Origin: Treponema sp.
GTDB taxonomy: Bacteria > Spirochaetota > Spirochaetia > Treponematales > Breznakiellaceae
Direction: 5' to 3'
DNA length: 6,071 nt
Assembly: GCA_031276685.1 (NCBI GenBank)
Contig: JAISMQ010000241.1
Location: forward strand, 1-6,071
Shown here: in pieces, positions 1 to 5,942 of the stretch
Layout: every line of letters starts with the position of its first letter
How positions within the stretch are numbered: position 1 is the stretch's first letter
The notes under the pieces: generated by a model
The model's input: only the letters and a program-made list of their open reading frames with translations
What the model was told of the DNA's origin: nothing
Databases searched by the model: none
Translations under genes and position numbers: made by a program

Positions 1-95
1 GCGTGGTCCCCCAGCGGGCGGATCGTTATTTCGGTTTCCCGGTTCGTCCGGATCACCTTGGGGTATAGGCCGTAGTTGGTAAGATCGGTTTTCAT
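1..95 (-). CDS. Unrecognised protein, N-terminal fragment
   Basis: This minus-strand gene starts at an ATG at 95-93 and runs off the left edge, leaving 31 complete codons. The start is well supported: on the minus strand a GGAGGAG motif lies about 6 bases before the ATG. The visible protein begins MKTDLTNYGLYPKVI and continues to PLGDHA. It has no hydrophobic signal peptide, so a cytoplasmic protein is likely from what is visible. Alternating polar and hydrophobic residues (TEITIRPL) suggest an early beta strand, possibly of a beta-sandwich domain, but this is only inference. I do not recognise the family from so short a piece. It is divergent from the merR-like gene, with 160 bases between the two starts, so the two may share a control region. 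Confidence 0.7.
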   Translation of the reverse strand, partial: MKTDLTNYGLYPKVIRTNRETEITIRPLGDH

Positions 96-167
96 CCGAG
101 GCTCCTCCGGCAGCCGCCGTGCAGTGGCGTCCGCCGTTTTCCAGACTACTGTGTATCCGGCGGCCTG

Positions 168-187
168 GCAATGGGAAATTGCATTGC
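168..187. promoter_or_regulatory. Candidate operator dyad over the -35 hexamer
   Basis: GCAAT (168-172) and ATTGC (178-182) form a 5-base inverted repeat around GGGAA. A second ATTGC follows directly at 183-187. The right arm overlaps the proposed -35 hexamer, where a repressor or activator could act. The arms are short and chance is a real alternative. It does not match a known AdhR/NmlR box that I can recall with confidence. Confidence 0.25.
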
Positions 188-208
188 GGACAGCGTTGGC
201 GCTATAAA
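179..208 (+). promoter_or_regulatory. Candidate promoter of the merR-corA-sua5 operon
   Basis: TTGCAT (179-184) and TATAAA (203-208) are separated by 18 bases. They resemble sigma-70 -35 and -10 hexamers and would start transcription near 215, about 40 bases before the GTG at 256. MerR-family target promoters often have long spacers, typically 19 bases, so the regulator might act on its own promoter; that is inference. The spacer holds a small dyad, AGCG-TTGG-CGCT, at 192-203. No equally good promoter is visible for the divergent gene. TTGCCA read on the minus strand (168-173 region) has only a poor -10 partner. Confidence 0.45.
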
Positions 209-255
209 TAAAAATAGGGCTGGATTCGCCGCCGGATTACAGGTAAGATAAAAAG

Positions 256-681
256 GTGGATACCACAGACGATTCCGGCGGGGCCGGGCCTTCGGACAAA
301 TCCCCGGCCTATACGATCAAGCAGGTCTCGGAAAAGACATCCCTTCCCCAGCACGTACTCCGGTACTACGAAAGCGAAGGGCTCCTCCCCGGCGTCGCCC
401 GCAACCGCAGCGGGGTCCGCCGCTATTCGGAAAGCGATCTTGAAGGGCTGGCCCTTGTCTGCTGCCTTAAAAACACGGGGATGAGCATCAAGCAGATACA
501 GAATTTTGTGGAACTCAGCCTGGAGGGCGACGGGACCCTCAAGCAGCGCTGCGAACTGCTGCGGGAGCATAAACAGCATGTGGAAGATCAGATCCAGGAA
601 ATGCGGAAGCATCTGGAAAAGGTAACCGGGAAGATCGATTACTTTACCCGGCAGTACGAAAAATACACGGGGACCCCCTGA
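256..681 (+). CDS. MerR-family regulator, AdhR/NmlR-like
   Basis: This is a 141-residue cytoplasmic DNA-binding regulator. A winged-helix MerR domain covers about residues 19-90, with the typical YTIKQVSEKT, LRYYESEGLL and GVRRYSESDLE segments. A predicted coiled-coil dimer helix fills about 95-135. From recall of B. subtilis AdhR, the second cysteine of LVCCLKNTGM (Cys70) aligns with the sensor Cys52 of that protein, and the following EGDGTLKQR segment also resembles AdhR. This points to thiol or aldehyde sensing rather than metal binding. The C-terminus lacks the paired cysteines of mercury or zinc sensors. The start must be the GTG at 256, because an in-frame TAA lies at 244-246 and no other start codon precedes the MerR domain. 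The Shine-Dalgarno site is weak (AGG at 241-243). About 17 polar, Gly/Asp/Ser-rich residues precede the domain and are probably disordered. The stop overlaps the corA start, so the two are likely cotranslated. Confidence 0.88.
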   Translation: MDTTDDSGGAGPSDKSPAYTIKQVSEKTSLPQHVLRYYESEGLLPGVARNRSGVRRYSESDLEGLALVCCLKNTGMSIKQIQNFVELSLEGDGTLKQRCELLREHKQHVEDQIQEMRKHLEKVTGKIDYFTRQYEKYTGTP

Positions 682-1664
682 TGGATCTGTCCCTTATCGG
701 TTACGACCCTGCGGGGGCGTGGATCCGGAACGAAGACACCGTAGACGGGCTGCTGCGCCACAGGAACCCTGCGGGGCTTACCTGGATCAACATGAGCGGT
801 CTTGACAAGGCCGCCGAGATAAACCGCCTGGCGGAGATTTTCAATATCCACCCCCTGACGGTGGAGGATATTCTGGACACCGGGCACCGCCCCAAGGTGG
901 AGGAATTTGACGATTACCTGTTTGTCGTTCTAAAGTCCATCGGGGTGGGGGCGGCCCGGCGCGACGGGGAACTGGACCTTGAGCAGATCGCCCTGGTGAT
1001 CACCGAAAACACGGTGATAAGTTTTCAGGAAAAACCCGGCGATTATTTTGACGGCGTCAGAAAGCGGATCCTCAACAACGCGGGCAGAATCCGCCGTATG
1101 GGGACCGTGTACCTTGCCTGGGCCATTATGGACGCGGTGGTGGACAGGTACATTGTTGTTCTGGACGCCATTGGCGCGGGGATAGAGGAATTTGAAGAAC
1201 GCGCCATGGACGAAAAGGACCAGGACATCATTCCCGACATTCAGCGGCTAAAGCAGAACCTGCTGCGGATCAGGCGGATGGTCTGGCCCCTGCGGGAGAA
1301 TATCCAGATCATGGGGCGCCTTGAATCCGGGTGGATCCCGGCGGAACTGGCCCCGTTCTTCAAGGACCTGCACGACAACGTGGTGCAGGCTGTGGACAGC
1401 GTGGAAACCTACCGGGAGCTTATCGCCGGGGTTATCGAGGTGAACCTTTCCACCATATCGAACCGGATGAACAACGTCATGAAGGTGCTTACCATCATCT
1501 CCACAATTTTTATCCCCCTTACCTTTATTGTTGGGGTGTACGGGATGAATTTTAAGTACATGCCGGAACTTGAGTTCCCCCTGGCCTATCCCATCGCCTG
1601 GGCGGTGATGCTCCTTATTGCCCTGGGGATGCTGGTGTTTTTTAAGATCCGCCGCTGGCTGTGA
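681..1664 (+). CDS. corA: CorA magnesium/cobalt channel
   Basis: This is a 327-residue inner-membrane channel of the CorA family, which works as a homopentamer to import Mg2+ and often Co2+ or Ni2+. The long N-terminal cytoplasmic domain (about 1-265) carries family segments such as HPLTVEDILDTGHRPKVEEF and the stalk-helix segment RIRRMVWPLREN. Two membrane helices lie at the C-terminus, about 268-287 and 300-321. The signature YGMNF has GMN at residues 288-290, and it is followed by KYMPEL, the loop of classical CorA proteins. A basic tail (KIRRWL) ends the protein. Length is normal. The ATG at 681 overlaps the last base of the upstream TGA, and no strong Shine-Dalgarno site is visible, so translation probably depends on the MerR-like gene. 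The sua5 gene follows after 22 bases. Whether it acts in Mg or Co uptake is inferred from the family. Confidence 0.95.
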   Translation: MDLSLIGYDPAGAWIRNEDTVDGLLRHRNPAGLTWINMSGLDKAAEINRLAEIFNIHPLTVEDILDTGHRPKVEEFDDYLFVVLKSIGVGAARRDGELDLEQIALVITENTVISFQEKPGDYFDGVRKRILNNAGRIRRMGTVYLAWAIMDAVVDRYIVVLDAIGAGIEEFEERAMDEKDQDIIPDIQRLKQNLLRIRRMVWPLRENIQIMGRLESGWIPAELAPFFKDLHDNVVQAVDSVETYRELIAGVIEVNLSTISNRMNNVMKVLTIISTIFIPLTFIVGVYGMNFKYMPELEFPLAYPIAWAVMLLIALGMLVFFKIRRWL

Positions 1665-1686
1665 CGCGAAGAACGGCCGCTCCGTC

Positions 1687-2712
1687 ATGATCTACCCCGT
1701 AACCGAAGAATCCCTGCGCCTCGCGGCGGCGGCTATCCGCGCGGGGGAGCTTGCCGCCTTTCCCACGGAGACGGTCTACGGCCTGGGCGGGGACGCCTTT
1801 AATCCCCGCGCCCTGGCGAAGATCTTCCAGGTTAAAGGCCGCCCCCGCTTTGACCCGCTGATCGTTCACATCGCTCGCCTTGAATCCCTGGAAGATGTGG
1901 CGGATCTTTCCGCCCTTGGCCCGCAGGCGCGGGAACACGCGGCCCGGCTTGCGGCGGAATTCTGGCCCGGCCCCCTGACCCTGGTCCTGCCCAAGCGGGC
2001 ATCGGTTCCGGATCTTGCCACCAGCGGGCTTGCCACCGTGGCGGTCCGCTTCCCCTCCCACCCCGCCGCCCGGGAGCTAATCCGGCTTTCCACCGGCGCC
2101 GTGGCGGCCCCCAGCGCCAACAGGTTCGGCTGCCTTTCCCCCACCAGGGCGGAGCATGTGGCGGAGCAGTTGGGGGACCGCCTGGGGATCATCCTGGACG
2201 GCGGGCCCGCCGCCGTGGGGGTAGAGTCCACGGTCCTGGACATGACCGCCGCCCGGCCCCGGATACTGCGCCCGGGCGGCCTTTCCCGCGCGCGGCTCGA
2301 GGCCCTCCTGGGCCCCCTGCCCGGCCCCGGGGAAACGCCCGGCGAACTATGTTCGCCTGGCGAGCTTCGCTCGCCAGGACTCCTCCCCGGCCACTACGCG
2401 CCCCGGACCCCCCTGTGCCTCCACGGGCGGCGGGAGATGGCCGCCCTGCCGTACCGGGAAGACGAGGCCTACCTTTTTTTTAGCCGTTCTTCCCGCGAAT
2501 CGTGGGGGATGCCTGGCGCTGTGGAAGTTCTGTCGGACGCGGGGGACAGCGTGGAGGCGGCTGCCAATCTTTTTGACGCCCTCCACCGGCTGGACAGGCT
2601 TGGCCTCCGCCGTATCCACGCGGAAGCGGCCCCCCCGGAGCTTCTGGGGGAGGCCATCAACGACCGCCTGGGCCGTGCGGCCGCAGGGGTTTTGAAACCG
2701 GCGCTGCCTTAA
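1687..2712 (+). CDS. sua5: Threonylcarbamoyl-AMP synthase, Sua5 type
   Basis: This cytoplasmic enzyme makes threonylcarbamoyl-AMP from threonine, bicarbonate and ATP, the first step of the t6A modification at position 37 of ANN-decoding tRNAs. It has 341 residues and the two-domain Sua5/TsaC2 layout. The YrdC catalytic domain covers about 1-200, with FPTETVYGLGGDA (25-37), the KGR of the KxR motif (50-52), APSANRFG with the SAN motif (143-145) and GVESTVLD (178-185). A linker ending SPGLLPGHYAP (229-239) leads to the Sua5 C-terminal domain, which ends INDRLGRAAAG. The ATG at 1687 is chosen because the domain begins right after it. An in-frame ATG at 1618 would lie inside corA. The Shine-Dalgarno site is poor, and coupling to corA, which ends 22 bases earlier, is likely. 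The linker contains a tandem palindrome (2341-2378), and an eight-T run lies at 2474-2481. The stop overlaps that of the convergent mntP. Confidence 0.94.
   Translation: MIYPVTEESLRLAAAAIRAGELAAFPTETVYGLGGDAFNPRALAKIFQVKGRPRFDPLIVHIARLESLEDVADLSALGPQAREHAARLAAEFWPGPLTLVLPKRASVPDLATSGLATVAVRFPSHPAARELIRLSTGAVAAPSANRFGCLSPTRAEHVAEQLGDRLGIILDGGPAAVGVESTVLDMTAARPRILRPGGLSRARLEALLGPLPGPGETPGELCSPGELRSPGLLPGHYAPRTPLCLHGRREMAALPYREDEAYLFFSRSSRESWGMPGAVEVLSDAGDSVEAAANLFDALHRLDRLGLRRIHAEAAPPELLGEAINDRLGRAAAGVLKPALP
2341..2378. repeat. Tandem palindromic repeat inside sua5
   Basis: Two 17-base hairpin units lie one base apart, giving an 18-base period. Unit 1 is GGCGAAC-TAT-GTTCGCC (2341-2357). Unit 2 is GGCGAGC-TTC-GCTCGCC (2359-2375), whose stem extends to 10 perfect pairs over 2356-2378. 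The units differ at one stem pair, A-T in the first and G-C in the second, so pairing is kept. Eighteen bases equal six codons, and the protein shows PGELCS followed by PGELRS (residues 218-229). It sits in the flexible linker between the YrdC and Sua5 domains, where extra residues are tolerated. It could be a small palindromic element that entered the gene or a local duplication. Confidence 0.7.
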
Positions 2713-3275
2713 AAAAACGTATGCTCGATCACAATTTTTATGCCAATGATAATAAGAACCGCCCCGCCGGCAAATTCCGCCTTTGATCTGAACCGTGCTC
2801 CAAAGACATTGCCGATAATTACCCCGCCCATCGCAATAAAAAATGTGACCGGGCCGGTTATCAATATCGCCGTGTATATGTTGACCTTGAAAAAGGCGAA
2901 GGTCGTGCCTACGGCCAGCGCGTCAATGCTGGTGGCGACGGCTAAAACAAGCATTTTGACAAATCCAAAAGAATTTTTATCGGGTTTTTTCCTTTCATTT
3001 TCTTTTGACAGGCTGTCCTTTATCATTTTCCCGCCGATAAATCCAAGCAGCGCAAAGGCGATCCAATGATCCAGATTTTCGAATTTGTCCACAAAGAAGA
3101 TCCCTGCGGCATATCCTATGGCCGGCATCAGGGACTGGAAAAAACCGAAATACACGCCGGGGATCATTATGTCCGTTAATTTTGGCTTTTCTACGGACAA
3201 ACCCAGCGTAATTGACACGGCAAACGCGTCCATTGCCAGCCCTATGGCAATGAAGACAATTTCCGCCAAACCCAT
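2709..3275 (-). CDS. mntP: MntP manganese efflux pump
   Basis: This is a 188-residue inner-membrane protein of the MntP (YebN, DUF204) family, which exports Mn2+ and protects against manganese excess. Six membrane helices are visible as two related halves of three. Each half carries the family's acidic signature: GLAMDAFAVS with Asp16 and ATSIDALAVG with Asp118, which match positions I recall as important in E. coli MntP. A charged cytoplasmic loop at about 87-103 (KDSLSKENERKKPDK) joins the halves. Length matches the family. The ATG at 3275-3273 has a good Shine-Dalgarno site, AGAGAGG, 8 bases upstream on the minus strand. The gene is visibly more AT-rich than sua5 and the acyl-CoA synthetase gene, with many AAA, ATT and TTT codons. 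The yybP-ykoY manganese riboswitch that often precedes mntP is not recognisable here. Its stop overlaps the sua5 stop. Confidence 0.95.
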   Translation of the reverse strand: MGLAEIVFIAIGLAMDAFAVSITLGLSVEKPKLTDIMIPGVYFGFFQSLMPAIGYAAGIFFVDKFENLDHWIAFALLGFIGGKMIKDSLSKENERKKPDKNSFGFVKMLVLAVATSIDALAVGTTFAFFKVNIYTAILITGPVTFFIAMGGVIIGNVFGARFRSKAEFAGGAVLIIIGIKIVIEHTFF

Positions 3276-3304
3276 GTAACGTACCTCTCTCTGTATAGCG
3301 CCCC

Positions 3305-3354
3305 GCTGGTTTTAATCAGCCCCTTAATTTACTATAGTTGAAAGCGCCAGCCAA
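3305..3354 (-). promoter_or_regulatory. Candidate mntP promoter with a dyad at the start site
   Basis: On the minus strand TTGGCT (3354-3349) and TAAATT (3331-3326) are 17 bases apart and each match the sigma-70 consensus at 4 of 6 positions. Transcription would begin near 3319. A near-perfect palindrome, GCTGGTTTTAATCAGC (3305-3320), sits at that point. It has 7-base arms with one G-T pair. A dyad at the start site is a usual place for a metal-dependent repressor of the DtxR/MntR kind, but the bases do not match a box I know. The plus-strand dedA-type gene must also be driven from this 101-base gap. A weak -10, TACTAT (3330-3335), is the only candidate and overlaps the mntP elements. CCCCGCT (3301-3307) can also pair with AGCGGGG (3354-3360). 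Confidence 0.3.
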
Positions 3355-3376
3355 GCGGGGATGGCCGGAGGACGGT

Positions 3377-4087
3377 ATGGGCGAAACGGAGAACAAGCAG
3401 AAGATCCCCCGTGGTTTTTTTGTTTTCCTGGGTGTATTTTTTATCGCGACGGCCGTACTCTGCCTGTTTTTCTGGCCGTTTATGCAAAAATTCCGCGATC
3501 CGGCGTACCGGGAGGGCTTTAGCCGCTGGGTACGGTCGCAGGGGCTAAGGGGGGTCCTCGTCCTGTCCGGCATCCAGATCCTGCAGATCGTCGTGGCGGT
3601 GATCCCCGGGGAGCCGGTGGAGTTTATCGCCGGGGCCGCCTATGGGGCCTTTTACGGGCTCGCCCTCTGCCTTGCCGGCTGCGCGGCCGCCTCGTCGTTT
3701 GTATTCGTCATGGTAAAAAAATCCGGCCTCCCCCTGATTATCCGCTTTTTCGGGCGGGAAAAGCTGGACAGGTACGTTTTCCTCCGGGACACCAAAAAAA
3801 CCGCCCTGGCGGTTTTTATCCTCTTCCTTATCCCCGGCACCCCCAAGGACATGCTTTCCTACATCGTCCCGCTCAGCGGCCTTAAGCTGCGGGCCTTTGT
3901 CGCGATCTCGGCCTTCGCCCGGATTCCCTCGATACTTAGTTCCACCATCATGGGGGATTCCGTTATAAAGGGGAATTGGGGCGTGTTTTTGCTGATCTTC
4001 TCGCTTGTCGCCGCCATAGGCCTGTCGGGGCTCCTGTTTACCAACCGGATCCTCGCTTTTATGAGGCGGCGGCAAAAAACCGAGTAA
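3377..4087 (+). CDS. TVP38/TMEM64 family (DedA superfamily) membrane protein
   Basis: This 236-residue integral membrane protein carries the VTT (SNARE-associated, PF09335-like) domain at about 70-195. A first membrane helix lies near 13-35. The domain shows PGEPVEFIAGAAYG (77-90), a re-entrant-loop type segment, then hydrophobic helices, and FLIPGTPKDMLSY (150-162), which fits the second conserved loop of this family. A last helix lies near 203-222, before a basic tail. Members of the wider DedA/VTT superfamily are linked to lipid scrambling, undecaprenyl-phosphate recycling and membrane homeostasis, but the substrate of this branch is not known to me. The ATG at 3377 is preferred because GGAGG lies 5 bases upstream (3367-3371). 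A TTG at 3338 would add 13 residues without a good ribosome site. It converges on the acyl-CoA synthetase gene across 37 bases (4088-4124) that hold only a weak GGTGTA/TACACC repeat and no U-tract terminator. Confidence 0.85.
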   Translation: MGETENKQKIPRGFFVFLGVFFIATAVLCLFFWPFMQKFRDPAYREGFSRWVRSQGLRGVLVLSGIQILQIVVAVIPGEPVEFIAGAAYGAFYGLALCLAGCAAASSFVFVMVKKSGLPLIIRFFGREKLDRYVFLRDTKKTALAVFILFLIPGTPKDMLSYIVPLSGLKLRAFVAISAFARIPSILSSTIMGDSVIKGNWGVFLLIFSLVAAIGLSGLLFTNRILAFMRRRQKTE

Positions 4088-4124
4088 GGGCTACCCGGGT
4101 GTATATAAAGTCAAGGCCCTGCGG

Positions 4125-5822
4125 TTACACCGTGTCCCGCTTGATCTTTTTCGTCGTGGTCATCTCCATGGCTTCGTCCAGGATGACAACCCTCTCGATC
4201 TTCTGGTAGGAGAGGAGCCGCTGGTTTACCTCCGCGACGATCTTTTCGATGCGGGCTTTGATCGCGTCCTTGTCCGCCGGGGCCGGATCCTTAAAGGCGT
4301 CGGCGTTGGGGTAGACCAGGGCCTCGATGCCCTCGATCTTCAGCTTCTTGTCCCGCGTAAAAGGGCGGATCAGGATCTGGTCGATTTCGTCAAAGAGCTG
4401 GAATTCATTTTCGATCTCCTCGGGGTAAACGTTCTTCCCCCCTTCGGTAACGATCAGGTTCTTGGCGCGGCCCGTAAGGTACAGGTAGTTTTCCTCGTCC
4501 AGGTAGCCCAGGTCCCCGGTTTTTAGATAGCCGTCGGGGGTAAAGACGGCGGCGGTTTCTTCGGGCATCTCGTAGTAGCCCTTCATTACCATGGGGCCCT
4601 TGACGATAACCTCCCCGATGCCCCGCTCGTCGGGGTTGAGGATCTTCATGTCCGCCTGGGGGACCACCTTGCCCACGCTGGTTTCCTTGTAATGGGTGAT
4701 GGGGTTCAGGTTGATGATGGGGCTGGTTTCCGTAAGGCCGTAGCCCTGGACAAAGTCTATGCCCAACTGGTTGTACTTTCTGAACACGCTGGGGGCCAGG
4801 GGGCCGCCGCCGCAGATACAGATCCGCAGGGTAGAAAGGGAAGCCTGCTCCAGCACCGCGCCGAAGATCTTCTTGCCGGGGTTTACCTTGAAGACCTTCT
4901 TGACAAAGCCGGACAGGCCCATAAGGGCGCAGATGGCCCCGTACACAAGGGGCCCCTTGGCCCGGATACCCCGGAGTATCCCCGCCAGGAGCTTGTTGAA
5001 AAGCATGGGGACCCCCAGAAGCATGGTGATCTTCCCCATTTTCAGTTCCTTTAGGATCACCGGCGTTACCATCTTCTTGCCAAACACCACCTCCGCCCCG
5101 GTGGAGATGGTTTCGATAAAGACCGCCAGCATGGTGTAGGCGTGGTGCAGGGGCAGCAAGGCGTAAAACACGTCGGTGGGGAATACGGGGAAGGGGACGC
5201 CCTGGGCCAGGTAGCAGTCGGAAACCAGGTTTTGATGGGTCAGCATGACCCCCTTGGGGCTTCCCATCGTGCCGGAGGTAAACAGAATCGCCGCCAGATC
5301 CTCTTCCCGGGCCTTCTCAATCTCCGCCGCCGGCCCGTCCAGGTCGTAGACGTAGGTCCCAATTCCCTTTTTCAGGGAGACCAGCGTTCCCGGCAGCCCC
5401 AGGCTTTCGTAGTGTTCGTATTTTTCCTCGTCCACAAAAAGAATCTTTGCCCCGGAGGTCGTTATCAGCAGGTCCGATTCATCGTTTTTTATCTGGTAGT
5501 TAACCGGAACCACCGTGGCCCCGGCGAAAAGGACGCCCAGGTAGGCCACGGCCCATTCGGGGGAATTTTTCCCCGTCACCGCCACCTTGTCGCCCCGGCG
5601 GATACCCCTGGCGTGAAGCCAGCGGGCCGCCGCCTCGATAAGCTTAAGGGATTCGTTGTAGCTAAGGCTGATTCTATCGGGTTCGTAGACCGTAAAACAG
5701 GGCCGCTCCCCAAAGCGGGAAACGGTGATCCGGTACATCTCCGGCAGGGTGGGCCACTGGCCCTTGAAGTCCTTCCCGCGGTAATCGTCCAAAAAAGCCC
5801 AGGGTATAAATTCACTGCTCAT
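4125..5822 (-). CDS. Long-chain acyl-CoA synthetase (AMP-binding)
   Basis: This 565-residue adenylate-forming enzyme activates a fatty acid with ATP to acyl-AMP and then to acyl-CoA, at the cytoplasm-membrane interface. Motifs in order are the phosphate-binding loop FTSGTMGSPKG (181-191), VQGYGLTETSP (358-368), YLKTGDLGYLD (432-442), LTGRAKNLIVTEGGKNVYPEE (449-469) and the C-terminal lysine motif MTTTKKIKR (554-562), in which Lys559 is the expected catalytic lysine. A hydrophobic and basic insert at about 280-325 is typical of long-chain enzymes and may touch the membrane. Chain-length specificity is inferred from length and overall pattern. The start is the ATG at 5822-5820, because GGAGG lies 6 bases before it on the minus strand. 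An in-frame ATG at 5888 would add 22 residues translated from a hairpin and lacks a good ribosome site. The gene may supply acyl-CoA for degradation, phospholipid synthesis or recycling; no neighbour decides which. Confidence 0.93.
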   Translation of the reverse strand: MSSEFIPWAFLDDYRGKDFKGQWPTLPEMYRITVSRFGERPCFTVYEPDRISLSYNESLKLIEAAARWLHARGIRRGDKVAVTGKNSPEWAVAYLGVLFAGATVVPVNYQIKNDESDLLITTSGAKILFVDEEKYEHYESLGLPGTLVSLKKGIGTYVYDLDGPAAEIEKAREEDLAAILFTSGTMGSPKGVMLTHQNLVSDCYLAQGVPFPVFPTDVFYALLPLHHAYTMLAVFIETISTGAEVVFGKKMVTPVILKELKMGKITMLLGVPMLFNKLLAGILRGIRAKGPLVYGAICALMGLSGFVKKVFKVNPGKKIFGAVLEQASLSTLRICICGGGPLAPSVFRKYNQLGIDFVQGYGLTETSPIINLNPITHYKETSVGKVVPQADMKILNPDERGIGEVIVKGPMVMKGYYEMPEETAAVFTPDGYLKTGDLGYLDEENYLYLTGRAKNLIVTEGGKNVYPEEIENEFQLFDEIDQILIRPFTRDKKLKIEGIEALVYPNADAFKDPAPADKDAIKARIEKIVAEVNQRLLSYQKIERVVILDEAMEMTTTKKIKRDTV

Positions 5823-5851
5823 GGGTTTCCTCCACACCGAATTAAAGCGCA

Positions 5852-5886
5852 GGGCCGTTTCAAAACAGCGAATTTTGAAACAGCCC
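5852..5886 (-). promoter_or_regulatory. Long hairpin upstream of the acyl-CoA synthetase gene
   Basis: GTTTCAAAA (5857-5865) and TTTTGAAAC (5873-5881) are perfect 9-base arms around a 7-base loop. GGGC (5852-5855) and GCCC (5883-5886) extend the stem beyond one odd pair. Read as minus-strand RNA that pair is U-G, so the transcript could form a continuous 14-pair stem. On the plus strand it would be a C-A mismatch. The element lies 30-64 bases before the start codon and leaves the ribosome site free. It has no following U-run in the minus direction, so it is not a standard terminator. It may be a repressor operator or a leader RNA structure. Confidence 0.5.
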
Positions 5887-5902
5887 ATAACCCTTAGAGT
5901 TT

Positions 5903-5934
5903 GGACCCGGCACAGGGGGAAAGGTTGCGGGTCC
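5903..5934 (-). other. Inverted repeat after the upstream minus-strand gene
   Basis: GGACCCG (5903-5909) and CGGGTCC (5928-5934) are perfect 7-base arms around an 18-base loop. The repeat starts about 8 bases beyond the stop codon of the minus-strand gene that ends at 5943, where a transcription end would be expected. There is no U-run after it on the minus strand, so it fits a 3'-end stabilising stem or an atypical terminator at best. Confidence 0.3.
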
Positions 5935-5942
5935 GGCGATGC

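Noticed and set aside
202..612. Minus-strand open frame opposite the merR-like gene
   Set aside because: It is antisense to a clear MerR domain, has no recognisable domain and overlaps the control region. It is a shadow of high-GC coding.
1618..1686. Longer sua5 start at 1618
   Set aside because: The extra 23 residues come from the end of corA in another frame and precede the normal start of the YrdC domain.
2681..2717. Possible terminator around GGTTT-TG-AAACC near the sua5 stop
   Set aside because: The loop is very small, the stem lies inside sua5 coding sequence, and no U-run follows on either strand.
3338..3376. TTG start for the TVP38-type protein
   Set aside because: A GGAGG site sits 5 bases before the ATG at 3377, and the extra residues add no family feature.
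4088..4124. Possible bidirectional terminator between the TVP38-type and synthetase genes
   Set aside because: Only short AGGGC/GCCCT and GGTGTA/TACACC pairings are present, with no U-run.
5823..5888. Longer acyl-CoA synthetase start at 5888
   Set aside because: A strong ribosome site precedes the ATG at 5822, and the extension would be translated through the hairpin.
5142..5897. Long plus-strand open frame opposite the acyl-CoA synthetase
   Set aside because: It has no recognisable family pattern and lies antisense to conserved adenylation motifs.
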